From contig JACCTM010000295.1 in the NCBI GenBank assembly GCA_013812385.1, positions 1 to 10,592 on the forward strand: a stretch of DNA of 10,592 nt, in the 5' to 3' direction. A program made the position numbers and the translations under genes. Each line of letters begins with the position of its first letter. The first letter of the stretch is position 1. The notes under the pieces are model-generated. The model had not been told where the DNA came from. It did not search any database and was given only the letters and a program-made list of their open reading frames with translations. Source of the stretch: Geodermatophilaceae bacterium. GTDB lineage: Bacteria > Actinomycetota > Actinomycetes > Mycobacteriales > Geodermatophilaceae. Positions 1-6,423 of this stretch are shown one piece after another.

Positions 1-2
1 GT

Positions 3-326
3 GCGGGAGGCGACGATGACGACGGGGGAAGCCAGGCGCAAGGAACGCCGCCAGTGACAGACTCCCCTGCCACCGGCGATGGCAACGGACAGACCGCGAC
101 GGTGACCGTTCCGCAGTCATGTCTGGACGCAATCGAGGAATCGGAGCAGTCCCTGGACCTGCTCGACGAGGCTGTACAGGCCATCGGCGACCTCGACGCC
201 GCCCGCCTGCAGGAGATTGTCGATGACCTGCAGGGCGCATCGGAGCGCATCCGAGACTTGGGCGATGAATGCCGGGAGTTGGCTGACGTGACCCTCGGTA
301 CGCCGAGCTCCTCTCCTACATCTTGA
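3..326 (+). CDS. C-terminal part of an unrecognised acidic, helical protein (5' end outside the window)
   Basis: The reading frame is open from the left edge, so the GTG at 54 is probably internal and the gene starts upstream. The visible part opens with an Asp/Gly-rich and then Thr/Pro-rich low-complexity stretch that looks like a disordered linker. It continues into a compact acidic region of about 60 residues (roughly 120-285) predicted to be helical, with regular Leu/Ile spacing, and ends in a Ser/Thr/Pro tail. Two cysteines, 50 residues apart (C23 and C73 counting from the GTG), bracket the helical part and could form a disulfide if the protein is exported. I recognise no family. The linker-plus-small-helical-domain layout would suit an extracytoplasmic or lipoprotein tail, but no signal peptide is visible because the N-terminus is missing. 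Coding is supported by strong GC bias at third positions and by the lack of a competing frame. Confidence 0.6.
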   Translation, partial: AGGDDDDGGSQAQGTPPVTDSPATGDGNGQTATVTVPQSCLDAIEESEQSLDLLDEAVQAIGDLDAARLQEIVDDLQGASERIRDLGDECRELADVTLGTPSSSPTS

Positions 327-422
327 GCGGGTCCACCGGGCCGGCGTGATGCGTCAGCGTCGACGAGTCTCAGCTGACTGCCAGCGACGGCACAGCGCCA
401 GCACAGACTGCCGCAGAACAGT

Positions 423-458
423 TCTCGGTATCGGTCTCGCAAGGAGCCCGTACCGAGA
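423..458 (+). promoter_or_regulatory. Inverted repeat overlapping the ribosome binding site of the PepSY-like gene
   Basis: An 8-base arm, TCTCGGTA (423-430), is the exact reverse complement of TACCGAGA (451-458), with 20 bases between. The right arm contains the first part of the Shine-Dalgarno sequence GAGAGGAG (455-462) that serves the ATG at 468. In a transcript starting upstream of 423 the stem could hide the ribosome binding site. Equally it could be a DNA operator. A second small dyad, AGAAC-A-GTTCT (415-425), overlaps its left side. No regulator can be assigned. Confidence 0.3.
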
Positions 459-467
459 GGAGCAGAC

Positions 468-753
468 ATGGCTGACAACCAGGACAGCGCTGAAAACCAG
501 GAGAATGCGACGACCGCATCCCTTCGTCGCTGGGGCCGCGCCGCCGCACTCGTGGCCGGCGGACTGGTCGCCGGTGGAATTCTCGTCGGAACCGTCACCG
601 CGCTGGCCGCGCCTGACGACACGACCATCAACGACACGACCACCACGGCCGGCGACGATGCGGGCAGGGAAGGTCCGCGCCCCGAGGGTGGCGGGCATCA
701 CCGTCGAGATCGACGAGAGCTTCGCGGTGACCGGCGAAGAGACCCACGCGTAG
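468..753 (+). pseudogene. Degraded small membrane-anchored PepSY-like protein (internal deletion with frame change)
   Basis: The gene begins at ATG 468 after a good Shine-Dalgarno (GAGAGGAG, 455-462). The N-terminus is hydrophilic, followed by RRWGR and one hydrophobic segment (about residues 24-47, rich in Ala/Gly/Val) that looks like a signal anchor, then a Thr/Asp-rich linker. After about position 660 this frame turns into Arg/His-rich nonsense running to 794. The +1 frame over about 690-753 reads GITVEIDESFAVTGEETHA and stops at 753. That resembles the final strand of small actinobacterial PepSY-type proteins, whose usual plan is anchor, linker, then a PepSY domain ending in a strand of this kind. 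Most of the domain, including its central helix, is missing, so a deletion whose length is not a multiple of three is the simplest explanation. Using the 753 stop, the gene also stays clear of the convergent SDR gene, which ends at 766. Family assignment is from memory of the protein plan and is moderately sure. Sequencing error alone would not explain the missing domain. Confidence 0.6.
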
Positions 754-765
754 TACGGCGACGCC

Positions 766-2226
766 TCACCAGGCAGCGGGCGCGTAGTCCTTGAGGAAGC
801 AGCCGTACAGGTCATGCCCCGCTTCCCCCTGGACGATCGGGTCGTACACCCGGGCCGCTCCGTCGACGAGGTCCAACGGGGCATGGAAGCCCTCATCGGC
901 CAGGCGCCGTCTGGTCGGGTGCGGTCGCTCGTCGGTGATCCAACCGGTGTCGACCGCGGTCATCAGGATCCGGTCGGCGCTGAGCATTTCCTGGGCGCTG
1001 GTGCGGGTCAGCATGTTCAGCGCGGCCTTGGCCATATTGGTGTGCGGATGGCCCGGTCCCTTGTACGCGCGGCCGAACTGCCCCTCCATCGCCGAGACAT
1101 TGACGACGTACTTCCGCCGTGCCGGTGCGGCAGCGAGCGCCGGGCGCAGCGCACTGATCAAGATGAACGGCGCGGTGGTGTTGCACAGCTGCACCTCGAG
1201 CAGTTCCAGCGGATCGACCTCACCGATCCGCTGGGTCCAGCTGTTCACCGAGTGCAGGTCCGGTACGAGGCCGCCGGCATCGATGGCGGTCTGGGCGGCG
1301 ATCCTCGCCGGCGACGCCGATCCAGCCCTCAGCGCCAGCGCGGTGACCGCGTGCGCGGTCGGATGCTCGGCCACCGAACCGACCAGCGCCGCGGGGTGGG
1401 CGTCACTTGTGTGGTCGAAGGTGAGCAGTTCGGGAAGTTGCCCCTTTGGCAGCGGCGCGGACTCAGCATCGACGAGCGGTCCGTACGAGCCGGGCGAACG
1501 TCGTACGGTCTGTGCCGCATTGTTGATAAGCACATCCAACGGTCCTTGTGCGGCAACCGATTCGGCGAGGGACATGACCTGGGCCGGGTCCCGGAGGTCG
1601 ATGCCTACGACGCGCAGTCGATGCAACCAGGCAGTGCTGTCCGGCATGCTCGTGAACCGCCGTACGGCATCACGCGGGAAGCGGGTCGTGATCGTCGTGT
1701 GGGCACCGTCGCGCAGCAGCCGCAGGGCGATGTACATGCCGATCTTCGCCCGCCCGCCGGTCAGCAGGGCGCGGCGCCCACTCAGGTCGGTGCGCCCATC
1801 GCGGCGGGCTCGATTGAGCGCAGCGCAACCCGGGCAGAGCTGGTGATAGAAGGCATCGACGTCGGCGTAGCGATTCTTGCAGATGTAACAGGCGCGGGCC
1901 CGCAGCAGCGTTCCGGCACTGGTCCCAGTCACGTTCGAGGACAGCGGCAGGCCCTGGGTCTCGTCATCGATCCGTCCGGGAGCTGCGGTCGCAGTTGCCG
2001 CCGTAACCGCCTGATCGGCGGCGAGGACCGCCGCCCGGCGCTGAGCCCGTCGGGCCTCTTTGACTGTCTTGAAGAGCTTGGCCGTCGCCTGGCGTACGGC
2101 GACGGCGTCAGGATGCTCCGGGTCGGTACGGCCCAACTCGTCCACCTGCGCCAAAATCCGCAGGCAGGACTCGAGCTCGGCGGGATCGATGCTGTGCTGC
2201 CGTGCCGGCTCCTCGCTGCTGCTCAC
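766..2226 (-). CDS. SDR-family oxidoreductase with N-terminal Cys4 motif and atypical active site
   Basis: This 486-residue protein has a C-terminal short-chain dehydrogenase fold. The nucleotide-binding motif TGGRAKIG is at 156-163, NNAA at 235-238, the helix-5 Asn is probably N349, and the catalytic-type Ser is S378 (VNVSAMEG). The usual YxxxK is replaced by TNMAK, so K400 is kept but the tyrosine position is T396. Residues 1-110 are helical and basic. They are followed by CYIC (C113, C116) and CPGC (C131, C134), a probable zinc knuckle. About 85 extra residues lie between NNAA and N349 compared with classic SDRs. The GTG at 2226 is the only reasonable start because an in-frame stop lies 15-18 bases upstream, but its Shine-Dalgarno is weak. 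The substrate is unknown. NAD(P) binding is likely, while ordinary Tyr-dependent catalysis is doubtful. I recall the TNMAK form in related bacterial and eukaryotic proteins, so it may be a family trait rather than damage. The gene stands alone between a convergent pseudogene and the TetR operon. Confidence 0.9.
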   Translation of the reverse strand: MSSSEEPARQHSIDPAELESCLRILAQVDELGRTDPEHPDAVAVRQATAKLFKTVKEARRAQRRAAVLAADQAVTAATATAAPGRIDDETQGLPLSSNVTGTSAGTLLRARACYICKNRYADVDAFYHQLCPGCAALNRARRDGRTDLSGRRALLTGGRAKIGMYIALRLLRDGAHTTITTRFPRDAVRRFTSMPDSTAWLHRLRVVGIDLRDPAQVMSLAESVAAQGPLDVLINNAAQTVRRSPGSYGPLVDAESAPLPKGQLPELLTFDHTSDAHPAALVGSVAEHPTAHAVTALALRAGSASPARIAAQTAIDAGGLVPDLHSVNSWTQRIGEVDPLELLEVQLCNTTAPFILISALRPALAAAPARRKYVVNVSAMEGQFGRAYKGPGHPHTNMAKAALNMLTRTSAQEMLSADRILMTAVDTGWITDERPHPTRRRLADEGFHAPLDLVDGAARVYDPIVQGEAGHDLYGCFLKDYAPAAW

Positions 2227-2400
2227 TCGGGGAATCCAACCTCACGGTCGTGCACGGCCTCGCGCCACCGCGCACGTGGGCTACTCCTGAGCAGCTCGAC
2301 CGCGCGCGCTCGACTGCGCGATGGCTGGACAGATCGACGACGATCCACCAGCGGTGGTCGACCAGAGGTTTCGAGTGAAGTGGCCCATTTGACTGAACCG

Positions 2401-2434
2401 TCTGCAGCTGGATGCGGCTGATCTGAGCTGCAGA
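2401..2434. repeat. 9-bp perfect inverted repeat downstream of the TetR gene
   Basis: TCTGCAGCT (2401-2409) is exactly complementary to AGCTGCAGA (2426-2434), with a 16-base spacer. It lies 36 bases beyond the TetR stop codon and about 175 bases upstream of the SDR start, in a 243-base gap (2227-2469) with no convincing gene. It could help end the ABC-TetR transcript or act as an operator for the SDR gene. No T-run follows on the minus strand, so a classic intrinsic terminator is not supported. A shorter hairpin, CCACC-AGC-GGTGG, lies at 2345-2357. I see no clear promoter elsewhere in the gap. Confidence 0.3.
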
Positions 2435-2469
2435 TGGTCAGTCGATCAGAATCGGTCGCGCGCCGGGTC

Positions 2470-3078
2470 TCAGGAATCGACTGGTCCACCGAGGTCGCCA
2501 TTCAGGTAGTGCTGCACGTTAGGAGCTACGGCGGCGATGATGTCCTCGGCCGAGGCGGTGGCCAAGGCGGGCAGCGAGATCACGTATCTGGCCATCAACA
2601 GGCCGGCCATCTGCGAGGCGACCAGCGCGGCCCGCATCCCGGCCCGATCAGGGGACAACTCGGCCGAGATGCGCTGCAAGATGTTGCGGTCCAGAAACTC
2701 TCTTAACATGGCAGCGCCGGCATCGCTGGTTGTCGCCGTCCGGATGATGGCCAACATCGGGGCCCGAGAACCAGCGTTGTCCCAGGCCGCGAACACGGCT
2801 CGGAGCAACCGCTCCCCGGCTCCGTCGATGCCTCCTCCCAGCACGTCGGCGAAGAGCGCCTCTGGATCGAACGGGAACTGCAGAGCCGCTGCGAACAGGC
2901 GGGACTTCGTACCGAAGTAGTGATGAACCAGCGCCGGATCGACGCCGGCTGCGACGGCGATCCCCCGGATCGTGGCGCCGTCGTACCCGCGCGAGGCGAA
3001 TTCGGTACGGGCAGCGGACAGGATCGTGGCCCGGGTGTCCGACCCGCCGGGTCGAGGTCCGCGCGGCCGGGTTCTCAA
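2470..3078 (-). CDS. TetR/AcrR-family transcriptional regulator
   Basis: This is a 202-residue one-component repressor of normal TetR length. The N-terminal DNA-binding domain spans about residues 14-66: helix 1 (ATILSAARTEFASRGY), then the helix-turn-helix GATIRGIAVAAGVDPALVHHYFGTKSRLF in positions 34-62, with the family-typical turn and HHYFGTK recognition end. The rest is an alpha-helical ligand-binding and dimerisation domain with a hydrophobic C-terminal helix (about 152-180). The start is TTG at 3078. It overlaps the stop of the permease gene (TTGA), so translation is probably coupled, and the regulator is the last gene of the ABC operon. By family precedent it should repress its own operon and be released by a compound the transporter exports. 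The long palindrome at 4537-4577 upstream of the operon is the likely target. The ligand cannot be inferred. Confidence 0.93.
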   Translation of the reverse strand: MRTRPRGPRPGGSDTRATILSAARTEFASRGYDGATIRGIAVAAGVDPALVHHYFGTKSRLFAAALQFPFDPEALFADVLGGGIDGAGERLLRAVFAAWDNAGSRAPMLAIIRTATTSDAGAAMLREFLDRNILQRISAELSPDRAGMRAALVASQMAGLLMARYVISLPALATASAEDIIAAVAPNVQHYLNGDLGGPVDS

Positions 3079-3809
3079 CCGCTGCGCCGCCGCAGGGTCA
3101 AGGCGCCCAATCCCAGGGCGATCACCGTTGTGCCCAACACGACGGCGAGATCGCGAACCAACGTGCCCGTGACGTCGGAATTCGCCCCGATCTCCTGCAG
3201 CCCCTCGACCGCGTACGACATCGGCAGCACATTACTGATCGCTTCCAGCCAACCGGCCATCTGATCGCGGGCGATCAACAGCCCGCACGTCAGGAACTGC
3301 GGCAACACGATGGCCGGCATGAACTGCACCGCCTGGAACTCCGAACGGGCGAATGCACTGACGAGCAGGCCCAGCGCCATCCCGAGAACGGCGTTGCTCA
3401 CCGCCACGGCAACGACCCAACCCCAGGCACCCTGGGTGTCCAGGTCCAGCAGGAGGTAGGCCGTCCCGGTCGCGACCGCCGCCTGAATGGCGGCTGCAAC
3501 GGCGAAGGCGATGCCGTAGCCGAGCAGCAGGTCGAGCTTGTGCATCGGCGTGCTGAGCAGGCGCTCCAAGGTGCCGGAGGTGCGTTCGCGCAGCATCGCG
3601 ACGCTGGTGATCAGGAACATGATGATCAGCGGGAAGACGCCCAGGAGGGGCAGGCCGATGCTGTCGAAGACCGCGTCGTCGTCGAAGACGAAACGCAACA
3701 GAACCATCAGCAGGCTGGGGACCAGGACCAGCAGCGCGACCGTACGATGATCATGCGAAAGTTGAGTCAGTACCCGCTTCGCGGTGGCCCAGGTGATCGT
3801 CGGAGACAT
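3075..3809 (-). CDS. ABC-2 type transporter permease (DrrB-like)
   Basis: This 244-residue integral membrane protein has about six hydrophobic segments (near residues 23-40, 52-72, 97-121, 130-153, 163-181 and 222-240), the layout of ABC-2 family permeases. The cytoplasmic loop RERTSGTLERLLSTP (74-88) is the characteristic ABC-2 element that contacts the ATPase. The conserved region before the last segment (LPMSYAVEGL, 195-204) is also typical. Its ATG overlaps the ATPase stop by one base (TGATG), and its own stop overlaps the TetR start, so the three genes form one translationally coupled operon. With one ATPase and one permease gene, the exporter presumably works as a 2+2 complex. Drug or toxic-lipid efflux is the usual role of such TetR-controlled pairs, but the substrate is not visible. 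The charged C-terminus LRRRSG fits positive-inside topology. Confidence 0.93.
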   Translation of the reverse strand: MSPTITWATAKRVLTQLSHDHRTVALLVLVPSLLMVLLRFVFDDDAVFDSIGLPLLGVFPLIIMFLITSVAMLRERTSGTLERLLSTPMHKLDLLLGYGIAFAVAAAIQAAVATGTAYLLLDLDTQGAWGWVVAVAVSNAVLGMALGLLVSAFARSEFQAVQFMPAIVLPQFLTCGLLIARDQMAGWLEAISNVLPMSYAVEGLQEIGANSDVTGTLVRDLAVVLGTTVIALGLGALTLRRRSG

Positions 3810-4525
3810 CAGGCCGCCTCCGCATTCTGGATCAGGCTCAGGAACATCCGGTCGAGATCGTCGGTCCCGGCGGCGTGGCGCAGGGCGTCCGGGCTGTCAT
3901 CGGCGATCAGGGCGCCGTCACGCAGCAGCAGGATTCGGTCGCACCTTCCGGCCTCGTCCATCACGTGACTGGAGACCACCAGCGTCGTGCCGCCGGCGGC
4001 CAAGGAGGCGAACATGCCCCACAACTCCTCGCGCAGCACCGGATCCAGTCCGACCGTCGGCTCATCGAGGATCAACAGTTCCGGGTCGCCGAGCAAGGCA
4101 CAGGCCAACGACGCGCGGGTGCGCTGTCCGCCAGACAGCGTGGCAACCAGTTGAGCTGATTGCTCTTTCAGGCCGACGTCGGCGATGGCCTTGTCAGCCG
4201 CCGTGCCGCTGGCGCCGAGCACGGCAGCGAAGTATCGGGCGTTCTCTGCGACCGTGAGATCGGAGTAGACCGACGGAGACTGAGTCACGTATCCGACGCG
4301 GTGGCGAAGTCCGGCCGACCCCGCGGCCGCACCGAGCACCCGGACCGAGCCACTGGTCACGATCTGCACGCCGACCAGGCAGCGCATCAACGTGGTCTTC
4401 CCGCTGCCGCTGGGCCCGAGCAGGCCGGTTACCGAACCCTGGCGCACCGAACAAGTCAGCCCGTTCAGGACCTCCTTCCCGCCACGGGTAACGACAAGGT
4501 CGGTGACATCGACAGCTTCCTGCAT
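3809..4525 (-). CDS. ABC transporter ATP-binding protein (DrrA/CcmA-like)
   Basis: This 238-residue nucleotide-binding subunit has every expected motif in order: Walker A GPSGSGKT (37-44), Q-loop glutamine in YVTQSP (Q82), signature LSGGQ (130-134), Walker B LLILDEP (150-156) with catalytic E155, D-loop GLDP (159-162) and switch histidine H187 (SSHVMDE). It is therefore predicted to be fully active. The short C-terminal extension after about residue 215 is shorter than in DrrA of antibiotic producers. The ATG at 4525 has an AAAGG Shine-Dalgarno (complement of 4535-4539) that touches the edge of the long inverted repeat upstream. As first gene of the ATPase-permease-TetR operon it powers export by the adjacent ABC-2 permease. 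Substrate is unknown. Confidence 0.95.
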   Translation of the reverse strand: MQEAVDVTDLVVTRGGKEVLNGLTCSVRQGSVTGLLGPSGSGKTTLMRCLVGVQIVTSGSVRVLGAAAGSAGLRHRVGYVTQSPSVYSDLTVAENARYFAAVLGASGTAADKAIADVGLKEQSAQLVATLSGGQRTRASLACALLGDPELLILDEPTVGLDPVLREELWGMFASLAAGGTTLVVSSHVMDEAGRCDRILLLRDGALIADDSPDALRHAAGTDDLDRMFLSLIQNAEAA

Positions 4526-4536
4526 CTGACTCTGCC

Positions 4537-4577
4537 TTTCATCTATCGTTGAATTAGTGATTCAACGATAGATGAAA
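4537..4577. promoter_or_regulatory. Long perfect inverted repeat, probable operator of the ABC-TetR operon
   Basis: The 18-base arm TTTCATCTATCGTTGAAT (4537-4554) is perfectly complementary to 4560-4577 across a five-base spacer, TAGTG. It is markedly AT-rich against its surroundings, begins 11 bases upstream of the ATPase ATG and overlaps that gene's Shine-Dalgarno. TetR-family operators are commonly palindromes of about 15-20 bp. Here the whole dyad spans 41 bp, enough for two dimers or for one dimer on the inner half-sites CGTTGAAT/ATTCAACG. The last gene of the operon encodes a TetR regulator, so autoregulation is the natural reading. In RNA the same bases would form an 18-bp hairpin just before the start codon, so a structural role is not excluded. 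Confidence 0.75.
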
Positions 4578-4594
4578 TACCCGAGCCACCGCAA
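4565..4594 (-). promoter_or_regulatory. Candidate promoter of the ABC-TetR operon
   Basis: On the minus strand TTGCGG (complement of 4589-4594) and TATCGT (complement of 4565-4570) are separated by 18 bases and resemble -35 and -10 boxes of a housekeeping sigma factor. The -10 fits the actinobacterial TAnnnT pattern. The -10 lies inside the right arm of the inverted repeat, so a bound repressor would block RNA polymerase. The prediction rests on motif similarity only. Confidence 0.4.
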
Positions 4595-4616
4595 GACACT
4601 GCGTCGACCGAAGCGG

Positions 4617-5546
4617 TCAGCAGAAGCCGGGAGTCGCCCGCCAAGCGAGGTCCGCGCTCGGGATGTCGTCGCGCACGACGGTTCCTTCGATCAGCCCGTA
4701 CGGGCGGTCCGCTGCGGAATAGACGACGCCCGGGTTGTCCAGTCCGAACGGGGCGAGATCGGACAGGAAGTGATGTTTGTTCGGCATCGAGAGCCGGATC
4801 TCGGCCACTGCCGGGTGCGCTTCGAGCACGGCCTGACCCATGGAGTACAGGGTTTCCTGCAGCGCGCTGCTGTAGCCGGCAGCGAACGTCGCCAGCAGCG
4901 TCGAGCGGATGCTGGCGTACGACGCTGCGTAGTCCGATATCGGCATCTCATTCGGCTCAGTGCCCCGAGTCACTGCGGTGTAACGCCAGCGGGCGGTGAC
5001 CGCGGTGGCCAGGATTCGATCGTCGGTGTCAGCCAACGTTGTGTACCGATCCCGTGGGAATCCCGCGAATCCTGACTCGGTCGTCTTCAAAACCACGAGA
5101 CCCGACAGACCGGAGATGACGTGCACGTCGGCACCGTCCACGGTGACGACGGTCGTACGCACCTCTGCACCGGTCCGCGAGAAGGCATGGTCATGCGGCG
5201 CGCCGCCGACAGTGATCCGATCCCAGCCGTACTCCTCGATCTCCACCCGGGCGCCGCTCAACCATTCGTACGCGCCGGCGAAATGCCGAGCGAGGCGCAG
5301 CCCGAACTCCTCGATCTCGCCGATGCCCTCACGTGCGAAGGCGTAGACGGTGTTCCTCTGGGTGTCGGTGGCCAGTACATGCGCGTTGTCGCCGTCGAGG
5401 TGCACGGCGGTGAAGTCCCCGCGCAGCGCGCAGGATACGTTCAGGTCGCGTAGGACGTGTCGAGCGCTGCTGCGGTCGACGGTCACGACCCGGACCTCGG
5501 CCTTGCCGTACTGATTGGTCCCGAGGGCGATCCCCATACGGCTCAC
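4617..5546 (-). CDS. pucL: Urate oxidase (factor-independent urate hydroxylase, EC 1.7.3.3)
   Basis: The enzyme oxidises urate with O2 to 5-hydroxyisourate and H2O2, without cofactor. The 309-residue length fits the family, a tandem T-fold. Expected active-site residues are all present by analogy with the Aspergillus enzyme: K15 in YGK, T60 in LATD, F160 and R177 (SGFAGF, DRILAT), Q230 in LQETLYSMG, and N256 with H258 in MPNKHHF. The usual LTxxESGF/RDRYTTL core is recognisable at 153-171. The GTG start at 5546 overlaps the stop of the hydroxyisourate hydrolase gene (GTGA). An ATG three codons on (5537) is an alternative start. It is the last gene of the three-gene operon, although it catalyses the first step. 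No peroxisomal-type or signal sequence is seen, so it should be cytosolic. The protein ends directly after the TPGFC tail, and no gene follows before the operator at 4577. Confidence 0.96.
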   Translation of the reverse strand: MSRMGIALGTNQYGKAEVRVVTVDRSSARHVLRDLNVSCALRGDFTAVHLDGDNAHVLATDTQRNTVYAFAREGIGEIEEFGLRLARHFAGAYEWLSGARVEIEEYGWDRITVGGAPHDHAFSRTGAEVRTTVVTVDGADVHVISGLSGLVVLKTTESGFAGFPRDRYTTLADTDDRILATAVTARWRYTAVTRGTEPNEMPISDYAASYASIRSTLLATFAAGYSSALQETLYSMGQAVLEAHPAVAEIRLSMPNKHHFLSDLAPFGLDNPGVVYSAADRPYGLIEGTVVRDDIPSADLAWRATPGFC

Positions 5547-5860
5547 GTCCCCCGATAGGTCGAGTAGGCGTACGGCGAGATCAGCAGTGGAACATGGTGG
5601 TGTGCACCCCCATCGGTGACGGTGAAGGTCACGGCGACTTCCGGGTAGAACGTCGGCGTTCTGGTCGCCGCGAAGTACTCAGCGGTCGCGAAGACCAGTT
5701 GGTAGTTGCCGGCGAGCAGCGGTGCCTCGGCCAGCCGGGCGCGGCCGTCGAGGTCGGTGATCGCGGCGACGGTATCCCCGGTGGGGTCGGTCAGCAACAC
5801 GTTGACCCCGAGGGCCGGGAGCCCCCGCGCGGTGTCCAGGACGTGTGTCGTCACGCTCAT
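5543..5860 (-). CDS. uraH: 5-hydroxyisourate hydrolase (transthyretin-like, EC 3.5.2.17)
   Basis: This 105-residue protein hydrolyses 5-hydroxyisourate, the unstable product of urate oxidase, to OHCU. It has the family hallmarks: THVLDTARGLPA at 5-16 with catalytic-type H6, the TDLDGRAR loop (35-42) supplying an arginine, H89 in HHHVPLLISP, and the C-terminal YRGT (102-105) that separates these enzymes from vertebrate transthyretin, where the tetrapeptide is lost. The usual YRGS ends here in Thr, a mild variation. Length is standard, with no periplasmic signal peptide, so it should act as a cytosolic tetramer. Its ATG overlaps the OHCU decarboxylase stop (ATGA) and its stop overlaps the urate oxidase start (GTGA), so all three proteins are likely made from one message. 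Confidence 0.96.
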   Translation of the reverse strand: MSVTTHVLDTARGLPALGVNVLLTDPTGDTVAAITDLDGRARLAEAPLLAGNYQLVFATAEYFAATRTPTFYPEVAVTFTVTDGGAHHHVPLLISPYAYSTYRGT

Positions 5861-6366
5861 GAGTCGCTCACCAATTTCTCCACCCTTAGCCGGGTGATCT
5901 CCGCGAGCTGGCGAGTGACTTCGACTCGCTCACTCGCCTCGTCGTTGTCCAGCCGTCGTCGTAGCTCCGCGAGCATCTCGGCCGGGCTGCGACCGGCCGC
6001 CCGGATCAGGTACACGTGGTCGAAGCGCGCCTCATACGCACGGTTGCCGTCGGCCAGCGCGGTACGCACCTCGTCCTGCGCCGTGTCCATCGCGGCCTGC
6101 TCGGCCCGGGAGGATCGGGCCTCGACGGACTCCCCGTCCACCCGCTCCCCGATCCGCGGGTGGGCCGCCAGGGCCTGTGCGACGTCTGCCCAGTCCAGTT
6201 CGCGCGTGACCGCTTCGGCGGTGGCCGCAAGGTCGGCCGCACCCGGGTAAGGACGCCCGGCGGCCACCTCGCGGACGAAGCGGTCCGCGGCGTTGCAGGC
6301 GCGCAGGTGAACGTGTAGCTGATCTGCGGGCAGGTCGTTGAACCAGTCCAGTGAATGCTCGGTCAC
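5857..6366 (-). CDS. uraD: OHCU decarboxylase (2-oxo-4-hydroxy-4-carboxy-5-ureidoimidazoline decarboxylase, EC 4.1.1.97)
   Basis: This enzyme decarboxylates OHCU to S-allantoin, the third step from urate. From the GTG at 6366 it has 169 residues, the normal family length, and starts just before the conserved LDWFNDLPAD segment. Key features are RACNAADRFVREVAAGRPY (22-40), the catalytic-type H69 in AHPRIGER (68-75), the SRAEQ helix with E89 (87-90) and FDHVYLIRAAGRS (115-127). The frame stays open far upstream across malate synthase, but that extension is antisense shadow. ATG 6399 would add 11 unconserved residues and has only a GGA-type weak ribosome site, though it cannot be excluded. GTG 6366 leaves 57 bases between this operon and divergent malate synthase. 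It heads the operon and overlaps the hydrolase gene by 4 bases. Confidence 0.92.
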   Translation of the reverse strand: MTEHSLDWFNDLPADQLHVHLRACNAADRFVREVAAGRPYPGAADLAATAEAVTRELDWADVAQALAAHPRIGERVDGESVEARSSRAEQAAMDTAQDEVRTALADGNRAYEARFDHVYLIRAAGRSPAEMLAELRRRLDNDEASERVEVTRQLAEITRLRVEKLVSDS

Positions 6367-6399
6367 GGTGAGAGGATGCCAGCCCAGCGCCGCGCGCAT

Positions 6400-6408
6400 G
6401 GATTTTCC
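6400..6408. promoter_or_regulatory. Small AT-rich dyad in the urate/malate synthase divergent gap
   Basis: GGA-TTT-TCC (6400-6408) is a small symmetrical AT-rich island in the GC-rich 57-base gap between the divergent uraD and aceB genes, just before the aceB Shine-Dalgarno (GGAGAGG, 6410-6416). AllR-type IclR regulators of allantoin and glyoxylate genes are known to bind GGAA/TTCC-type dyads, and this site is loosely similar but shorter. It is offered as a candidate only. No IclR regulator is encoded in the window. Confidence 0.2.
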
Positions 6409-6423
6409 GGGAGAGGTGGGGTC

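Noticed and set aside
346..690. Early part of the plus-strand frame that ends at 753
   Set aside because: Before about 690 the translation is Arg/Thr/Pro-rich nonsense, and the real N-terminus is in the frame starting at 468. Only the tail of this frame was used, as part of the pseudogene.
814..2421. 535-codon open frame on the plus strand opposite the SDR gene
   Set aside because: It is antisense to a clearly coding SDR with all its motifs. The product is Arg/Gly/Gln-rich with no domain, as expected for a shadow frame in GC-rich DNA.
2223..2501. 92-codon minus-strand frame between TetR and SDR
   Set aside because: Overlaps the end of the TetR gene, has no recognisable motif and a Ser/Arg-rich random composition. 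It ends at the SDR start.
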